64,000 nt of DNA from Chelydra serpentina (taxonomy: Eukaryota; Chordata; Testudines; Chelydridae): contig JBAIAC010000033.1 in assembly GCA_037349315.1 (NCBI GenBank), positions 21,470,001-21,534,000 of the forward strand, given 5' to 3'. This document shows positions 1-12,574 of the stretch, piece after piece. The translations under genes and the position numbers were made by a program. Numbering within the stretch: the stretch's first letter is position 1; every line of letters starts with the position of its first letter. The notes beneath the pieces are model-generated. The model was not told the origin of the DNA, searched no databases, and saw only the letters and a program-made list of their open reading frames with translations.

Positions 1-1600
1 CGGTATAATTAGGGGGCATGAGCTCATTTAGTCATCACTGTATAGTTAAGCCTGCTCTAGTGCAGCAATAAATCCACATCTCCACTGCACATATAAAAAA
101 GAAAAATCCTGTTTCGAGCTCTTACACTTAATTATATTTTTAATTTATGTTACTATTTCTTCCCCTTTCCCCACCCACCAGCTCAAGACACCCTTCTTCT
201 GTCAGAGGAAGATTAACTGAAACTCCTTTTGAAGTGATTCAGTGTCACTCCTTGAATCCACGATAGAGTGACCAATGCAACTTACTCTCTGCCCCACGAA
301 GGCTGAACTTTTAACCACATTCTACTAACAGGCTATCTGTGTTGTAATACTGTTGGGTAGATAATTGATATGTGATAGAGGAAGGAACATGAATAAGTTA
401 TTTACAGGCGATAACGTCTCCTGGCCATTTTCCTCGGAAGCATCTGGTCTGGCCACAGTTAGATGGAAGTCTCACTGGTCTGATCCAGCCTGGCAATTTC
501 TACATCCACACAGCCGAAGGCGTATGCCTCTCTGTATACACATATACATCTATAGGATTGTGTAAAATAATATCTGTGCACTCCATGGATGAAAATCATT
601 TCTATTCTACTTGTTTTCCCTCTTTTAAAAAATAATATGCCAATAAAATTGGCCAGACTATTGCATCAAATTACATTTGATACACAAATTTTAAGGAGTG
701 CATGTTATAATCGTTTATTTATAAATTGCACCTGGCACTGTAGACTTGATTAGAATGGCTGAAACATTAACTCTCAGACTGTTTTAGTGGTTGTGTGGGG
801 ATTTCCAAACATTAGATACCTCCAGCGGTACAGCAGGGGGAAAAAGAGAAACTAACAATGTAAATAGCTATTCCATTGAACAAGCAATCCTTAGAGCTTT
901 AAAAAGCATCACAGCTTACGTCAATTATTCTTTATTACTTTCAGTGGCTGAACTAAAAAAAAAGGGTTAAAGCAAAAATGCCCTGTTTGAAGGGAGGAAG
1001 GCTTATGTAATAAAGCATTTGCTGATTCATCAAGGAAATCTCTGGGAATAAACTGCAAGGTATCTGTCTTTTATGCCTGTTAGAAAAGAAGGACCGGATA
1101 GGACCATGCAGAATCCATACATGATGACAAGCATTCCCATAGTCAATTAATTCTGGTGAGCAGAAGCGAGGCACTTTAACCACGAGTGCTAAATGACACC
1201 CATCTTCATCAGTTCATGGCCTTACAAGCTTTGCTTTGAAATCTAACAAAGCCAAAGCTCCAGCAAACCCCACCAACTTGTGCCTGGTTTCACAACCCCA
1301 GCAACAGCCTCTGAGCTGTTTGTGATTTTTCACCTGATGCCACATACTGGCTCATGCTCTTCGGAGACCTGGCCAGGATTTTTTGAAAGATCCACTAACC
1401 TCACTGAGCCTCGCCTGAGTTTAGGAGAGTGTAACAAAATCAGAAATCAGGTGCCCTTTGCCTGGTTTCAGGTTTCATTATCATAACATCACAGTGTGGT
1501 CTTTGCACATTCCAATGCCCAGGATAACACTTGAAGCTAGTGATCAAAATCTATAAGAGATGATTATGAATTGTCATTAGTTTTTCCATAATTAAAGTAT
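1..1600. other. Intron 2 sequence of HOMER2, no gene seen
   Basis: AT-rich sequence lying 3' of HOMER2 exon 2 on the minus strand, so inferred to be intron 2. No splice-flanked coding segment resembling the next HOMER exon, which continues the EVH1 domain after residue 54, was seen here or anywhere in 1-13641. Open frames are short and uncharacterised. No repeat ends were recognised with confidence. Confidence 0.5.
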
Positions 1601-1618
1601 ATAATAAATAATAATAAT

Positions 1619-1820
1619 AAATGGAGATATGCCAATCTCCTAGAACTGTAAGGACCTTTCAAGGTCATCGAGTCCAGTCCCCTGCCTTCACTAGCAGGAC
1701 CAAGTACTGTCCCCTGACAGATTTTTGCCCCAGATCCCTAAATGGCCCCCTCAAGGATTGAACTCTCAACCCTGGGTTTAGCAGGCCAATGCTCAAACCA
1801 CTGAGCTATCCCTCCCCCCG
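1619..1820 (-). repeat. Turtle tRNA-derived SINE with CR1-type tail
   Basis: On the minus strand the unit opens with a tRNA-like head: GGGATAGCTCAGTGG (box A) and, further in, GAGTTCAATCC (box B). The 3' part (near 1619-1690 on the plus strand) reads as a CR1-like LINE tail, followed by an ATT-repeat. This architecture matches the known tortoise Pol III/SINE, whose tail comes from a CR1 LINE. RNA polymerase III transcription and LINE-supplied reverse transcription are known for the family and inferred here. It is the best single taxonomic marker in the window. Confidence 0.8.
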
Positions 1821-2764
1821 AAGTAGAGGTTTTTCCATTATTAAATTAAATTATTATCAATTAAAATGTGATCTCCAGCTTGAGCAAACAATTTTCTTAT
1901 TACTTGGAAAATGGTGCAGTTAAAATGTGTCTGTAGGGCACAATGCTTTGTGACCAACATACTCCACAAACTGGATCTGAAAAGTGGTTTTTGCAGCATC
2001 AATCTGCTGGCTGCAATTCTGGGTGCTCTTTTCACAAAGTCACTGAGAAGCAGCTGGGCTGCCACAGGAACACAGACACAAGCCGCCAAGGATCATCATC
2101 AAATGTGGAGTTGGTCCAGCTCATTTTTACCACCATGCAGCTGCTGCCAACAATTTGTCACCTATGTCGGACTAGGTTTGAGTTTGCTTTTGAAGAATTC
2201 ATATCCTGCGAGTCAAAAGAAGGGATGTGGGGTCTTGCACTTGGATTTTAATAATGTGAAAAGAAATTACAGTAGAAATGATCAATCCATTCAAATCACA
2301 AAAGCTCCACATGGTGACATTTTATTCTGAAATACAACATGTCTTGCCCAGATGTTGGCACTCCTAGTTAATACATACATAGTCTCAAAGGACCCATCAA
2401 GTTTCCTGAAGCCAAATCAGGACACAACAGAGCTCACTTGGTTTCATATCCCAGTTCTAACCAATTTTGTTCCCTTCACAGCCTCAGGTCTTGTTTATGC
2501 CAAAAATGTTCTTCAAAATTTTCCCTCCATTCCCCACACCAGTTCAGCTCAACCAGCATTTTTGTTCTGGGAGCCCTCGCGTAGACAGGCTGCTGCAACT
2601 ATTTCAAGCACCAATTGGTGGTAGCAGCCAAGGACCTGTGATAGTTATGCTTCACTTTAACAGCTAGAGCGTGCTCAAGCTATTTTAGGTTACCATACCA
2701 TTTAATACTGTTGTACCACAAATACCGATAACCGTAAGCTACTACTAACCCAATGCAGAACTAG

Positions 2765-3300
2765 AATAATGGATTTCAAGGCCAGAAGGGATCAATACAA
2801 TCATCTGATCTGACCTCCTGCATAACACAGGCTAAAGATTTTCACCCAGTGACTCCTGTGTCAAGCTTCTGGGTGAAATATGATGTCTTGTTAAAAGATA
2901 CGTTACATCTTGATGACCTTCTGTGATGGAGAATCGGGTACATTCCTTGATAGGTTGTTCCAATGCTTAATTGCCTTCACTGCTGAAAATCTGTGCTTTA
3001 TTTCCAGTTTCAATTTGTCCAGCTTCAATTTCTAGCCATTGCCAACCTTGTTATGCCTTTGTATGCTAGATTAAAGAGCCCCCTACTATCAAAAATCTTC
3101 TCCTGTGCAGGTACTCAGACTGTGATCTGGTCACCTCTTAACCTTCTCTTTGATAAAAACCTCTTCTTAAACCTCTCACTCTAAGGCAGGTTCTTAACAA
3201 GTTGCATCATTCTTGTGACTCTTCTGAGCCCTTTCCAATTTTCAATATCCTTTTAAAAGAAGTGTGCACCCCAGAACTATTCGTCAGTGTCTTTCAGTGA
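2765..3300 (-). mobile_element. CR1-like LINE 3' fragment
   Basis: The segment beginning ggccagaaggg, then a run with catctgatctgacctcctg, resembles the reverse complement of turtle CR1 3' ends. It continues for about 500 bp with decayed sequence that gives no long frame. It is 5' truncated as is normal for LINE copies. The boundary at the higher coordinate is approximate. Confidence 0.6.
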
Positions 3301-3951
3301 CCTCACAAAGTGCATATTAGAACCAGTCTTCTGCAGATTTTGTTCATTGTAACTTATTCCACTATTCCAATGTAATTAGAAAATAAGGCTAAAAAACAGC
3401 AAGGTCCATTTTTGGATGGTGGTAACAGACTTTGCCTCAGATGTAGGACAAATGCTCCCCCTTAGCTCAATTTGTTCATCATGCAAAATGAAGATCTTCA
3501 CAACAAAACCAGCAGCTGCCTCTCAGACTGAAACATTATTTACTATAATTATTTACATTATTATTATTTACAAAGGAAAAAGATTGCAAGAAGCAACTCC
3601 AGATTTTCCAGACAGCTTTTACAAGTACATTATTTAAATTGCCACTGCTACTAGGACACAGATCTTTATATTCAAGCATTTTCCTTTAGCCTATACTATG
3701 ACTCCTCAAGCTACGACAGTGTAAGTTACAGTTGTCTCAAAGAACAAAACTGCTTGTTCTGATGAGTCTGAGTAAGGACTGATTACAATGATAAGAAAAA
3801 GTGTGGGCTTCCAGCAGCTTAACATATCAGTTTCTAAACCCAAACAGCATTTACAGTGCATGCATCACTACACACATTAGAAAACCTCAGCTAATATGCA
3901 TGCATTCAATGGCTGATTCTCCTATATAAAAAGAAAATGTTAATAATAATA
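3300..3951. other. Unassigned intronic sequence
   Basis: AT-rich, with short ATT/TTA runs near 3537-3575 and 3940-3950. No gene or element ends recognised. Confidence 0.5.
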
Positions 3952-3959
3952 GACATAGG

Positions 3960-4578
3960 CAGGGCCGGCTCTTTCACTAGGCAACCCTAGGCGGTCGCCT
4001 AGGGCGCCAGGATTTGGGGGGACGGCATTTCGCCGCCCTCAGCATCCGGCGGCTGCCTCCTGCCTCCCGGCTCCACGCTCGAGCCGGGAGGCAGGAGGCA
4101 GCCGCCCGCTTCCTCGCGAAGCCCTGCTGTGGCGCGCGCCGTTGCTGTGCCACTGGGGCTCAGCAGGGCTTCGCAGGTGGCTCACCGCAGCTGCCTCCTG
4201 CATCTCGGGTCCACGCTCAGCTGCTGAGCCGAGTGTGGCGCCAGGAGGCGGCTCGCTGCGGGCGGGGGGGGAGGCTGCTGCAGCCCGCAGGTGGGGGCTG
4301 AGCTGCCGTGAACGGGGGGGGGGGGGGGGGGGAGGTTAGCCGCCACGGGGGAGTGAGGAGCCAGCTTCTGCAGGCGGGAGGCTGAGTTGCCGCGGCCCAT
4401 GGGGCTGAGCTGGCAAGCGGGGTGGGGAGCCACCGCGGGGGGGGGATGGGGAGCCGCCTGCCACGGGCGGGGGAGCTGGTTGCCACCGGGGGGGGGGGGC
4501 AGCGTTAGCTGGGGGGAGGCGCAGAGCTGGTGCAAGGAAGTTTCGTCTAGGGCGCGAAACGTCTTTGCACCGGCCCTG
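3960..4578. mobile_element. hAT-type MITE, CAGGGCCGGC family, 619 bp
   Basis: Ends are CAGGGCCGGC on the left and CCGGCCCTG on the right, flanked by perfect 8-bp duplications GACATAGG (3952-3959 and 4579-4586). CAG-type ends with an 8-bp TSD are diagnostic of hAT elements. The left end carries a hairpin around ctaggcggtcgcctag. The right end carries a subterminal region with ggtgcaaggaagttt. The interior is GC-rich with G homopolymers and has no transposase. The copy at 10672-11978 shares both ends, and the element at 44884-46144 is a likely coding relative. Confidence 0.9.
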
Positions 4579-5829
4579 GACATAGGGATGCATGATACAT
4601 GTTGGAGGACAGAACTGAGTTCTACAATTACACTAAATATAGAGTCTTTCAAGTTCCGACCATGCTGTTTTCACCCCATGCTAATTTTTTCCTTAGTTAG
4701 GAATTCCTTTTGAAAACATACTAGAATCATAAAGCAGACAAAGCTCTGTATCGATAACCATGTCAAAGTTAGCAGCTTTGATATTTCATGGGTAAAGAGA
4801 GTAAGGTGATCAAATATGTTCAACTTCCTAAACTGCAGCACCCCAACTATTCCAGCCCTGGGAGTTTCTGCTCAAGAGAACTGTGCTGAGGTTTCTCCAT
4901 TGTGAACAAAGCTGCATAGGAGTCTAGGAAAACCAGTCAACCTTCATTTGAACTTAGCTGTCCAGAGGAAAAAGCTACTGACCTTGCCACTGAGCCATAC
5001 TATCTTGATTCATCTTACAGTTAACCTTCAAAGAGGTTTATGCAATATAAAGAAGGCCCTGAAGTGTTTTTTTCCTGCAGAACTTTTATTTCTGCAGAAC
5101 TTTTTATGTTTAAAAATGTAAGTGGTGTCAAGTCAATTCTTCCTTTTTTTGGCTGGAGATCATTCTTGGAGGACTCAAACGTGGACTGGAATCTCTCTCA
5201 AGCTCAGCTCCTACCCAAAGAGGTGGGAAGGAGTGTTGAAGAGAACTCTCACCCACCAGACTGTTTATTAAGGCATTTGAGTTGTTGGACCAAAAAAAAA
5301 AAAGTTTTTAAAAAGTCTGAATCATTTTCTGCTCATTTGATCAGGTTTCACTGGCACAAGTTCTCTGGATGTCACAATCCTACCGGTTCTACTGTCACCA
5401 ATGGATCTTCGGGGCAGGGATTATGTCATCTTCTACAATTGCACTACACAATAGGACCCTGATCAGCACTCTGGGTGCTACCATAATTTAAACAACCAAC
5501 AACCAATAAATAATGATGACAAATAAAATCCAGCTAGACAAAACCTGAATTTCTAACGTAAAAAAACAAGGAAACAGAACCCTCTCCATGCACATGCCCC
5601 CTCCCCATCTCTTTTGGAATATTTTCCCAGGCCGTCTTTATACATCATAAAAACAAGCAAAAAAAGGCAAAGCACCACATTTTTCAGATCAATTTTACAG
5701 ACTCCGGAGCTGCTTTCTCCTCCTCCTCTGCATTTCATGGCTACAAAATATCTGCTGGTCATTTAATTGTAAAGCTAACAGAACGGGAAATTTAGGTTTG
5801 ACAAAAGTGAATCTCAGATTACAAGCATG

Positions 5830-6037
5830 CAGGGCCGGCTCCAGGCACCAGCTTGGGGTGGCATCGAGAATGGGGCGGCAGCCCAAGTCCCGTGGCGGCA
5901 ATTCGGCTGCAGGTCCGCCACTCTTCCCGCTGCCCAATTGCCGCCGCGGGACTCAGACTGCCTCCCCATTCTCGCCTGCCGCGGCGGCAATTCAGCGGCG
6001 ACTGCTTGGGGCGGCAAAATTGTTAGAGCCGCTCGTG
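5830..6037. mobile_element. hAT-type MITE, short copy, 208 bp
   Basis: Starts CAGGGCCGGCTCC and ends GAGCCGCTCGTG, a mutated inverted copy. It is flanked by perfect 8-bp duplications CAAGCATG (5822-5829 and 6038-6045). The interior is GC-rich with repeated gcggcaattc-like units and is non-coding. Its right TSD overlaps the left TSD of the next element. Confidence 0.85.
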
Positions 6038-6049
6038 CAAGCATGTATG

Positions 6050-6213
6050 CACTGTTCCCTCTAAGCTGTGCGCGTGTGCGCACGCACACAGATCCTAAAC
6101 CCCGTGTACATGGCGAAACACTGCATGCACAAAAATTTGCACAGAAGCACAACAATTTGCATAGAAGAAGTTTTTTTGCGCACACGGCCTGTCAACAATT
6201 AGAGGGAACATTG
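6050..6213. mobile_element. hAT-type MITE with TGTTCCCTCTAA ends, 164 bp
   Basis: Inverted ends cactgttccctctaa and ttagagggaacattg match at 14 of 15 positions. They are flanked by perfect 8-bp duplications CATGTATG (6042-6049 and 6214-6221). The interior contains alternating CG/TG runs (gcgcgtgtgcgcacgcacac) and has no coding sequence. It belongs to a different sub-family from its neighbour at 5830-6037. Confidence 0.85.
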
Positions 6214-6221
6214 CATGTATG

Positions 6222-9200
6222 TTGTGTTTTTAGTAGATGACATGACCGAAAACGTAGACAAAACGTGCAGGCACTGTACAACATATAATTGCAGCCATCT
6301 AACACACATTTCCCTTATGGTCCATAAGTCAGCAGGAGCAAAAGCAGGGGTGGGAAGCCATTTGCCTCCCGGCAATCTGTTCACAATGGAGTTAAATGCT
6401 GTGAAATCTATAAAGGGCATGGAAAAGTAGGACTTTATGCATGTCAGTACTGTCATAGTCACAGCAGCAGGGAGTAGCAGGGGAGGAATCCATTAGCGAT
6501 TCCCACAGATATGTTCAGTCATACTATATATATCCCCAGCTAATTAATCTGTTAAATCAGGATATCACTACATGTTCACTTGGAATATGCTCACAAGAAA
6601 TATAAATAATTGCGACCAAATCATGCATTATATTTGCTACAAATCAGACCCCCCAATTCTCAGATGTAAAGTTAAGTGCTATGGTGAATGTGCAAGCATC
6701 TAACAAAGTATTTTCATAGCATGTGGTCTGAAATCTTTATTTGGTGCCAAAAAAATGTAGCAGTATGGAATTGCTTCTCAACGTCACTCTAAATATTTTT
6801 CTTAAAAAGATTCAATACTGTTCTAATAAAGGGAAATTAGGCCAAAGAAAAAGATATATAAGCCAAAACAAAATCTACATAAAAGCATATTTCTCTCAAA
6901 CCCTCTAACAGCACCAACTGCAAATTCCTCAAATCTGACTACACACCTTTTCGCAGAACATCCCAAAATATTTAATTAAAAAAAAAAAGAAGTCTCCAGG
7001 CTTTCCCAACCAATTTACTTTCATCCACAAAGAAAAGTATGCAGAGGGTTTCCTTGGAAGTGGTAACTCTAGAGTTCAGTTTCCTAAATCCACCCCTTTT
7101 CACTGTGTAAATATTCAACAAAGAAATGTATGTTCTGTGCAGAGATGCTGAGCTATTGTATTAACTAGTAATGCAGACTGGTGCAAGGATTAGAAAGACA
7201 AACCCTGAAGGAATTCAAGCATCATTCTACTATCTTCAGCAGTAGACATTTCCTTTTCCACATGTGCTATTTTTACTAATCTTTCATATGACAGGATATG
7301 AAATTTAAGGCCAAGTATTTTGCAGAGACGCTTATTCATTTTATTATATTCAGTCTGAGGCATATACCCTGATTCTGCCACCCTTATTCACACAGAGTTG
7401 CCCTTTACTCCACGAATAGGCCCACTGACTTTGAGGCACAGATCTGCCAGATAACAAAACCTTGTATCCTGGGACTCTTCCTTACTATATATAGTATTTT
7501 AACAAGATCATCATCAACTTGGCCATTGCAGTTAATTTTCAAGGTAACTTATGCTGTATGTTGTTTTATATCACATGGAAACAAAAACTTGGGCTCTGCA
7601 AATGAATGGTCACTCCGCAGTTGAAATGGAAGCTTTCCTTAAAGCACTGAAGGTTATCATTTCTGTAGCATATATTTGCCAGAGCCAGTCTTGCAACATG
7701 CTGGTCGTTTCCCTCTGTGATCTTGCTTCATTGCTCTTCTCTCTGCCCATCTGTCTAATCACCCTCATAGAAATATCTTCTTCAGTTTGTCACAATCACA
7801 ACGTGAGATGTCAGGTTTCTCTGCTAGACCGGTCTCAAAATATCTATTCCATCCCAAACTACCACTGGATTTTAATTCTCAGGGTAATTTTTTTCCCCCA
7901 AGGACAGAATAGAATTGTTTCTCAAAAGATTAACTGGTGCAGTTGTAACCCACACACCTTCTGGGTGTGGTGTTCTGTCCCATCTAGTGGCATCAAGAGA
8001 GAGAGATTAATGAGTCTGCCCTACAGCCTTAGCTAGGGGCCATATGGCTTTCAGTTCCTGCAGTAGAGGCTCATGCACTAAGCTCCAGAGGTCAAATGAC
8101 CGGGGGTCTATCGGCCTTACACAGGGTCAATAGATCGAAGTGCAAAATGGGGGGGGGGCCTTGCCCTTGCCTATTGTCATGACTGCACTGCCCCCATATT
8201 AAAAGGGGGCTGAAAACAACCATTTTAATTCTCAGATTCTCTATGGAAATATGTTACGTTCCTATTTTTCCAACCTCAATTTTCCTTGTTTAACAAATAT
8301 TTACAACTTGAAGGTTTTTTTGTTTTAAAATCAATCCAGGCAGTACCATGCATAACTCCAAAGGGTGATGGAGGTTATTGCTCTGTTTAATTTGCATTCT
8401 TTCAGGTCTCTGTTTTTCTAAAGGTAGAATAATATAGATTGATTGTAATGAGGAGTCTGGCCTATGCTTTCCTCCCACACACTGCACAGTAACCAGCCAC
8501 TTTTATTAGCTCATGATTTTTCCCCAATTTAAGTCTCACACTGACTTTTGCCTAGAACTCTAGGGGTTTTCATATGGCGGAGCCAATGGTCTTCTCATTA
8601 AGTCTGGAACATTCCAAGCCCTATTTATCAATATTACTTCCTTTAGCTTTCTGTATCTTCCTGTTTAGATGGCCTATGGCAAATGACTCCTTCAAGAATT
8701 ATGATGAAATTACTTTCTTGAAAAAGTTACAAAGTCCCTTTGTTATTATGTAATTAAAAGACATGCTGTTCTATTCCTTTTCTTGGTAATGGTATCTTGG
8801 AAAAGATTCTTATGTTCACACTTGATATCAATACTAACAGTCTATCCAGAAAGGGGAATATGTCAGCTGTTTTTTCTGTGAGAGGTTACAGCAAAGGCAC
8901 TACCCTGGTCTCTGGTAGCTAAGGTTTGTGTCTGTGTCTTTGGATCACTGATCCACCATGTAGTTAACTCATTTATGCCATCCTTATAGGTGATACACAG
9001 GTGATACATTACCTCCAGTAGCCATTCTGCTGGGAAGACAAATGCTGGTCAGAGAGCTGGAATTACCTACTATTCACATTTCTTTCTCAAACCTGTTTTA
9101 CTTCATGTTTTCTTAACTGCTTATGTTCTCTATAAATGTACAATGCATTTCCATACAGAGAAAACTGCATAGCCCTCTATAGATACACCAAGTGCTCCAT

Positions 9201-10241
9201 AAGCATTGGGTAATTATTAGGGGGGGAAAACATGATTTTCCTAACAAACCACTCTTTCAAAGAGCAAGACCTGTCAGACTGGTGGCATGTCAGAAGGGTA
9301 ACAAATATTCATTAAGTTAGCATTATGCAGCCAGCCCCTGACTTTATGAATGACAAGAGCAGCAAAGGGGTTAGAGTGACCCTACATTCTTTTCCATATT
9401 TGCAATTCAACATGTAGTTCCAGAGGAACAATGAAGGCTTAAAAAAAAAAAAAGTAAAATAAAGCTTACACAACCAAGTAACAATCAACGTTGAATGAAT
9501 TGCACTGCACTTTAGAGAGTTTTCTGAAGTGGGATTTCAGTGCAATTTTTACGCAAGTGTCTCAGCATATCCTTCACTGACTTGTCTAAGCAAAGCAGTG
9601 GCCTATGAGGAGGGAGGTCTTGCAGTTCAGGCATAAGATGGAGAGTCATGAAATCTAAGATCTTTTCATCACAGACTCTCTCACTCAACTAGTTTAATCA
9701 ATCCATACTTCAGTTTTCCCATCTTTACAATGGGGATAACAGCATTTACCCACAGGGTAAGTTATGAAGCTACTACATTAACTGCTGTGCTGAGATTCTT
9801 GGATGGAAAAAAGTTGCTATAAAAGTGAAGCGTACTGGCTGAATCTGGCAGCATAATACCAGAGCGTCCTTTTCCAGCCTATATTCCCAAACAGGGAGAT
9901 GCCCAGCATGGAAGGACTCCACAGAAGGGGGTAATGAGGAACTCTCCAAAGAGGCCAGCGTAAACACGATGTTGCTTCTCAGCTAGCACAGGCCCACTAT
10001 TCTGGAAAGAGGAAGGACAATCCAGAGGTTGGTGAACAACTCATTCTCTGCTGAACATATCTCAGCAGATTTTTAATTTCAAATTACTCAAATTCATTTG
10101 GTGCACTCTAACGCTGACAGGTTTTTTGCTCTCTTTTTTAATGTCTTTTGGTAGAATATACCAAGGCTCCTCTCAAAGCACACTGAGCACAACAAAGAAG
10201 CACACAAACATCAACAGATCTATGCCACCCCAAACATAGTA
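6222..10241. other. Unassigned HOMER2 intron 2 sequence
   Basis: About 4 kb of AT-rich sequence. The longest frame (7551-8036, plus) shows no recognisable domain and no splice support. A MIR-like piece lies near 9640-9790. Nothing else was recognised. Confidence 0.5.
9640..9790 (+). repeat. MIR-like CORE-SINE fragment
   Basis: The stretch cagttttcccatctttac followed by aatggggataacagcattta matches the familiar MIR 3' half in the plus orientation. It is old and diverged. Confidence 0.5.
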
Positions 10242-10671
10242 CAGTAACTCCTCACTTAAAGTTGTCCCGGTTAACATCGTTTCGTTGTTACGTTGCTGAT
10301 CAAATAGGGAACTTGCTCGTTTAAAGTTGTGCAATGCTCCCTTATAACGTCGTTTGGCAGCTGCCTGCTTTGTCCACTGCTTGCAGGAAGAGCAGCCCAT
10401 TGGAGCTAGCTGGTGGGGGCTTGGAACCAGGGTGGACCGGCAGCCCCCCTATCAGCTCCCCACTCCCCTAAATTCCCTGCGCAGCAGCTGCTTAACAGGC
10501 TATCAATTGCCAGCAGTTCAGCTGTCCCTCCCCCCACTGCCATGTGCTGCTCCTGCCCTCTGCCTTGGAGCTGCTCCCGGGAGCATCCTGCTTGCTGTGC
10601 GGGGGGAGAGGAAGGGGAGGCTGTCAGGGTGTCCCCCTCCCCCTTGCTCCTACACCCCTCTTACCCCTTCT

Positions 10672-11978
10672 CAGGGCCGGCGCACCCATTAGGCGACCCT
10701 AGGCAGTCGCCTAGGGTGCGGGGAGGGGCGGCTAGCCGCAGCTGCCTCCCGCTCTCCCAGCTCTGCAGCTGAGCCGGGGGGCAGCTTGCTGGGGCAGGCG
10801 GGGGAAGGGGTCGGCGCGGGCTAAGTGGGGAGGAGATTCAGAGCAGCTGGCCAGTTTCCCCGCACGCAGCATAACTACAAACTTTCCCGCACACCGGGTG
10901 CTCTGAGGGGAGCTCGCGCTTCGGAGTGCTTTGCTGTGGGGAGGCGCGGGCGGGGCGCTCCCGTACAGGGCGGCTGTGGGTAAGTTAGGAGAGCTGGGGG
11001 AAGACGCATGGGGAAAGAGCATGCAGGGACAGAGACGGAGAAGCGTGCGTAAGGGAAAGGGATCCCCGATGGGGGAGGGGAGAATCACAAAAAGGGGGGA
11101 AGGGATAACATGCATGGGAGGGGGGGAGCAGCCACAGGGGAGGGGGATCGCTGATGGTGGAGCATGCATAGGAGAGGGGAATCACAGAGCAGGGAGGGGA
11201 GGATGCATAGAGGAAGGAGGTTCACAGGAGGAGGGGAGGATGCATAGCGGAGGGGGACTCACAGAGCGGGGAGGGGAGGATGCATAGAGGAAGGAAGCTC
11301 ACGGAGAAGGGAGGACGCATGGGGAGGGGGACTCACATGGGGGAAGGGGGCATGGTCAGGGCAGTGGCAGTCAACCTTTTTTCATTTGCGGACCCCTAAA
11401 ATATTTCAAATGGAGGTGCAGACAGACCCCTTTGGAAATGGTTGGACATAGTCTGCAGCCCCACAGGGGTACGCAGATGGCAGGTTGAAAACCACTGGGT
11501 TAAGGGACTGGGGGGCATGAACAAGGGGCAGAGAGCTCCAAACAGAGGGAGCGTGGGTGAGGAAGGCACCATGCAAGCTAGGGACTGGCGCACGGTAGAG
11601 TGGCAACATACAGCCAGGTGCGAGGCACTGCACGCCCCTGGACTGGCACAGGGATGGGGACTGTCTCAGCCGCGGAGCCAGGAGGGCAGCAGCCGTGGCC
11701 AGCCACCCCCACCCTCAGCTGCCTGCCACCCTCCCGGCTCCGCGTCTGAGCTGGGAGGGGCAGCAGGGAGCTGGGGGGGGCGGGGCGGCTGGCCGCGGCT
11801 GCCGGCTGGCCACGTCTGCCTGCCGCCCTCCCGGCTCCGTGGCTGAGCCAGGAGCCGGGGGCGCGGCTGGCCACAGCTGCCTGGGGGGGCGGTGTTAGCT
11901 GGGGGGGGGGGAGGAGAGGCGCAGGGCTGGTGCAAGGAAGTTTCGCCTAGGGCGCAAAACTTCCTTGCACCGGCCCTG
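10672..11978. mobile_element. hAT-type MITE, CAGGGCCGGC family, 1307 bp, nested
   Basis: Ends CAGGGCCGGC and CCGGCCCTG with perfect 8-bp duplications CCCCTTCT (10664-10671 and 11979-11986). Same left hairpin (cctaggcagtcgcctagg) and right subterminal hairpin (ggtgcaaggaag / cttccttgcac) as the copy at 3960. The interior holds imperfect tandem units near 11080-11340 built around gatgcatag and ggaggggga. It was itself invaded by the MITE at 11362-11497. No transposase. Confidence 0.88.
11362..11497. mobile_element. hAT-type MITE, innermost insertion, 136 bp
   Basis: Ends CAGTGGCAGTCAACC and GGTTGAAAACCACTG are imperfect inverted repeats of the common CAGTGGTTCTCAACC type. The flanking 8-bp sites GGTCAGGG and GGTTAAGG match at 6 of 8. 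It lies within the hAT element at 10672-11978. Confidence 0.75.
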
Positions 11979-12386
11979 CCCCTTCTCCATATAGAGCAGG
12001 GTGGGGACACGGACAGAGAGAGAGGGCAGCAGCTGCTGTCTCAACTTCCTGATCTACTTAAAAAAACCAATGTACTTAAGAGTGGGGTCAGTTTACTTAA
12101 AAGCGCAATGCACATCTCTCTCTCTCTCTCCCTCCCACACACAGGGTGTGTGTCTCTGTCTGCCATGCTGTCTCCCCTCCCTCCATTCGTGCTGCCTTGT
12201 AGGGTGTGAGGCTACATTAACAACTATGTGTTAACCCTTGAGGGCTCAGCCAAAAGCTAGTTCATCATTTAGCAGTAAGGCATTCCCTGGGAAATATCCC
12301 ACCCTCTTCCACCCTCTGACTTCACCACCTCAACCAAGCTTCACAATCATCACCACTGTGTACAGTATTAAACTGTGTTTAAAACG

Positions 12387-12387
<1 letters not shown>

Positions 12388-12422
<35 letters not shown>
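12388..12422 (+). repeat. (GT)n microsatellite
   Basis: About 17 uninterrupted GT units, inside the Tigger-like element. This is a plausible polymorphic marker. Confidence 0.95.
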
Positions 12423-12424
<2 letters not shown>

Positions 12425-12574
12425 TTTTTGGTCTGGTGAAAAAAATTTCCTTGGAACTTAACCCCCCATAATTACATTAATTATTATGGGGAAACTGGAT
12501 TTGCTTAACATCGTTTCGCTTAAAGTCGCATTTTTCAGGAACATAACTACAACGTTAAGCTAGGAGTTACTGTA

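Larger units (their letters stand above)
10242..12572. mobile_element. Tigger-like (Tc1/mariner) element, outer shell of a nest
   Basis: Ends are CAGTAACTCCT on the left and AGGAGTTACTG on the right, each flanked by TA (10240-10241 and 12573-12574). The subterminal cttaaagt and taacatcgtttcg motifs occur near both ends in opposite orientation. CAG ends plus a TA duplication fit the Tigger/pogo branch. No transposase frame was seen. A 1307-bp hAT element (10672-11978) and a GT microsatellite (about 12388-12422) lie inside. The class is inferred from the ends. Confidence 0.65.

Noticed and set aside
7551..8036. 161-codon plus-strand frame
   Set aside because: No recognisable motif, no splice signals considered convincing, and ordinary intronic composition.
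10354..11874. Overlapping proline- and glycine-rich frames
   Set aside because: Produced by GC-rich MITE interiors at 10672-11978. No conserved motif.
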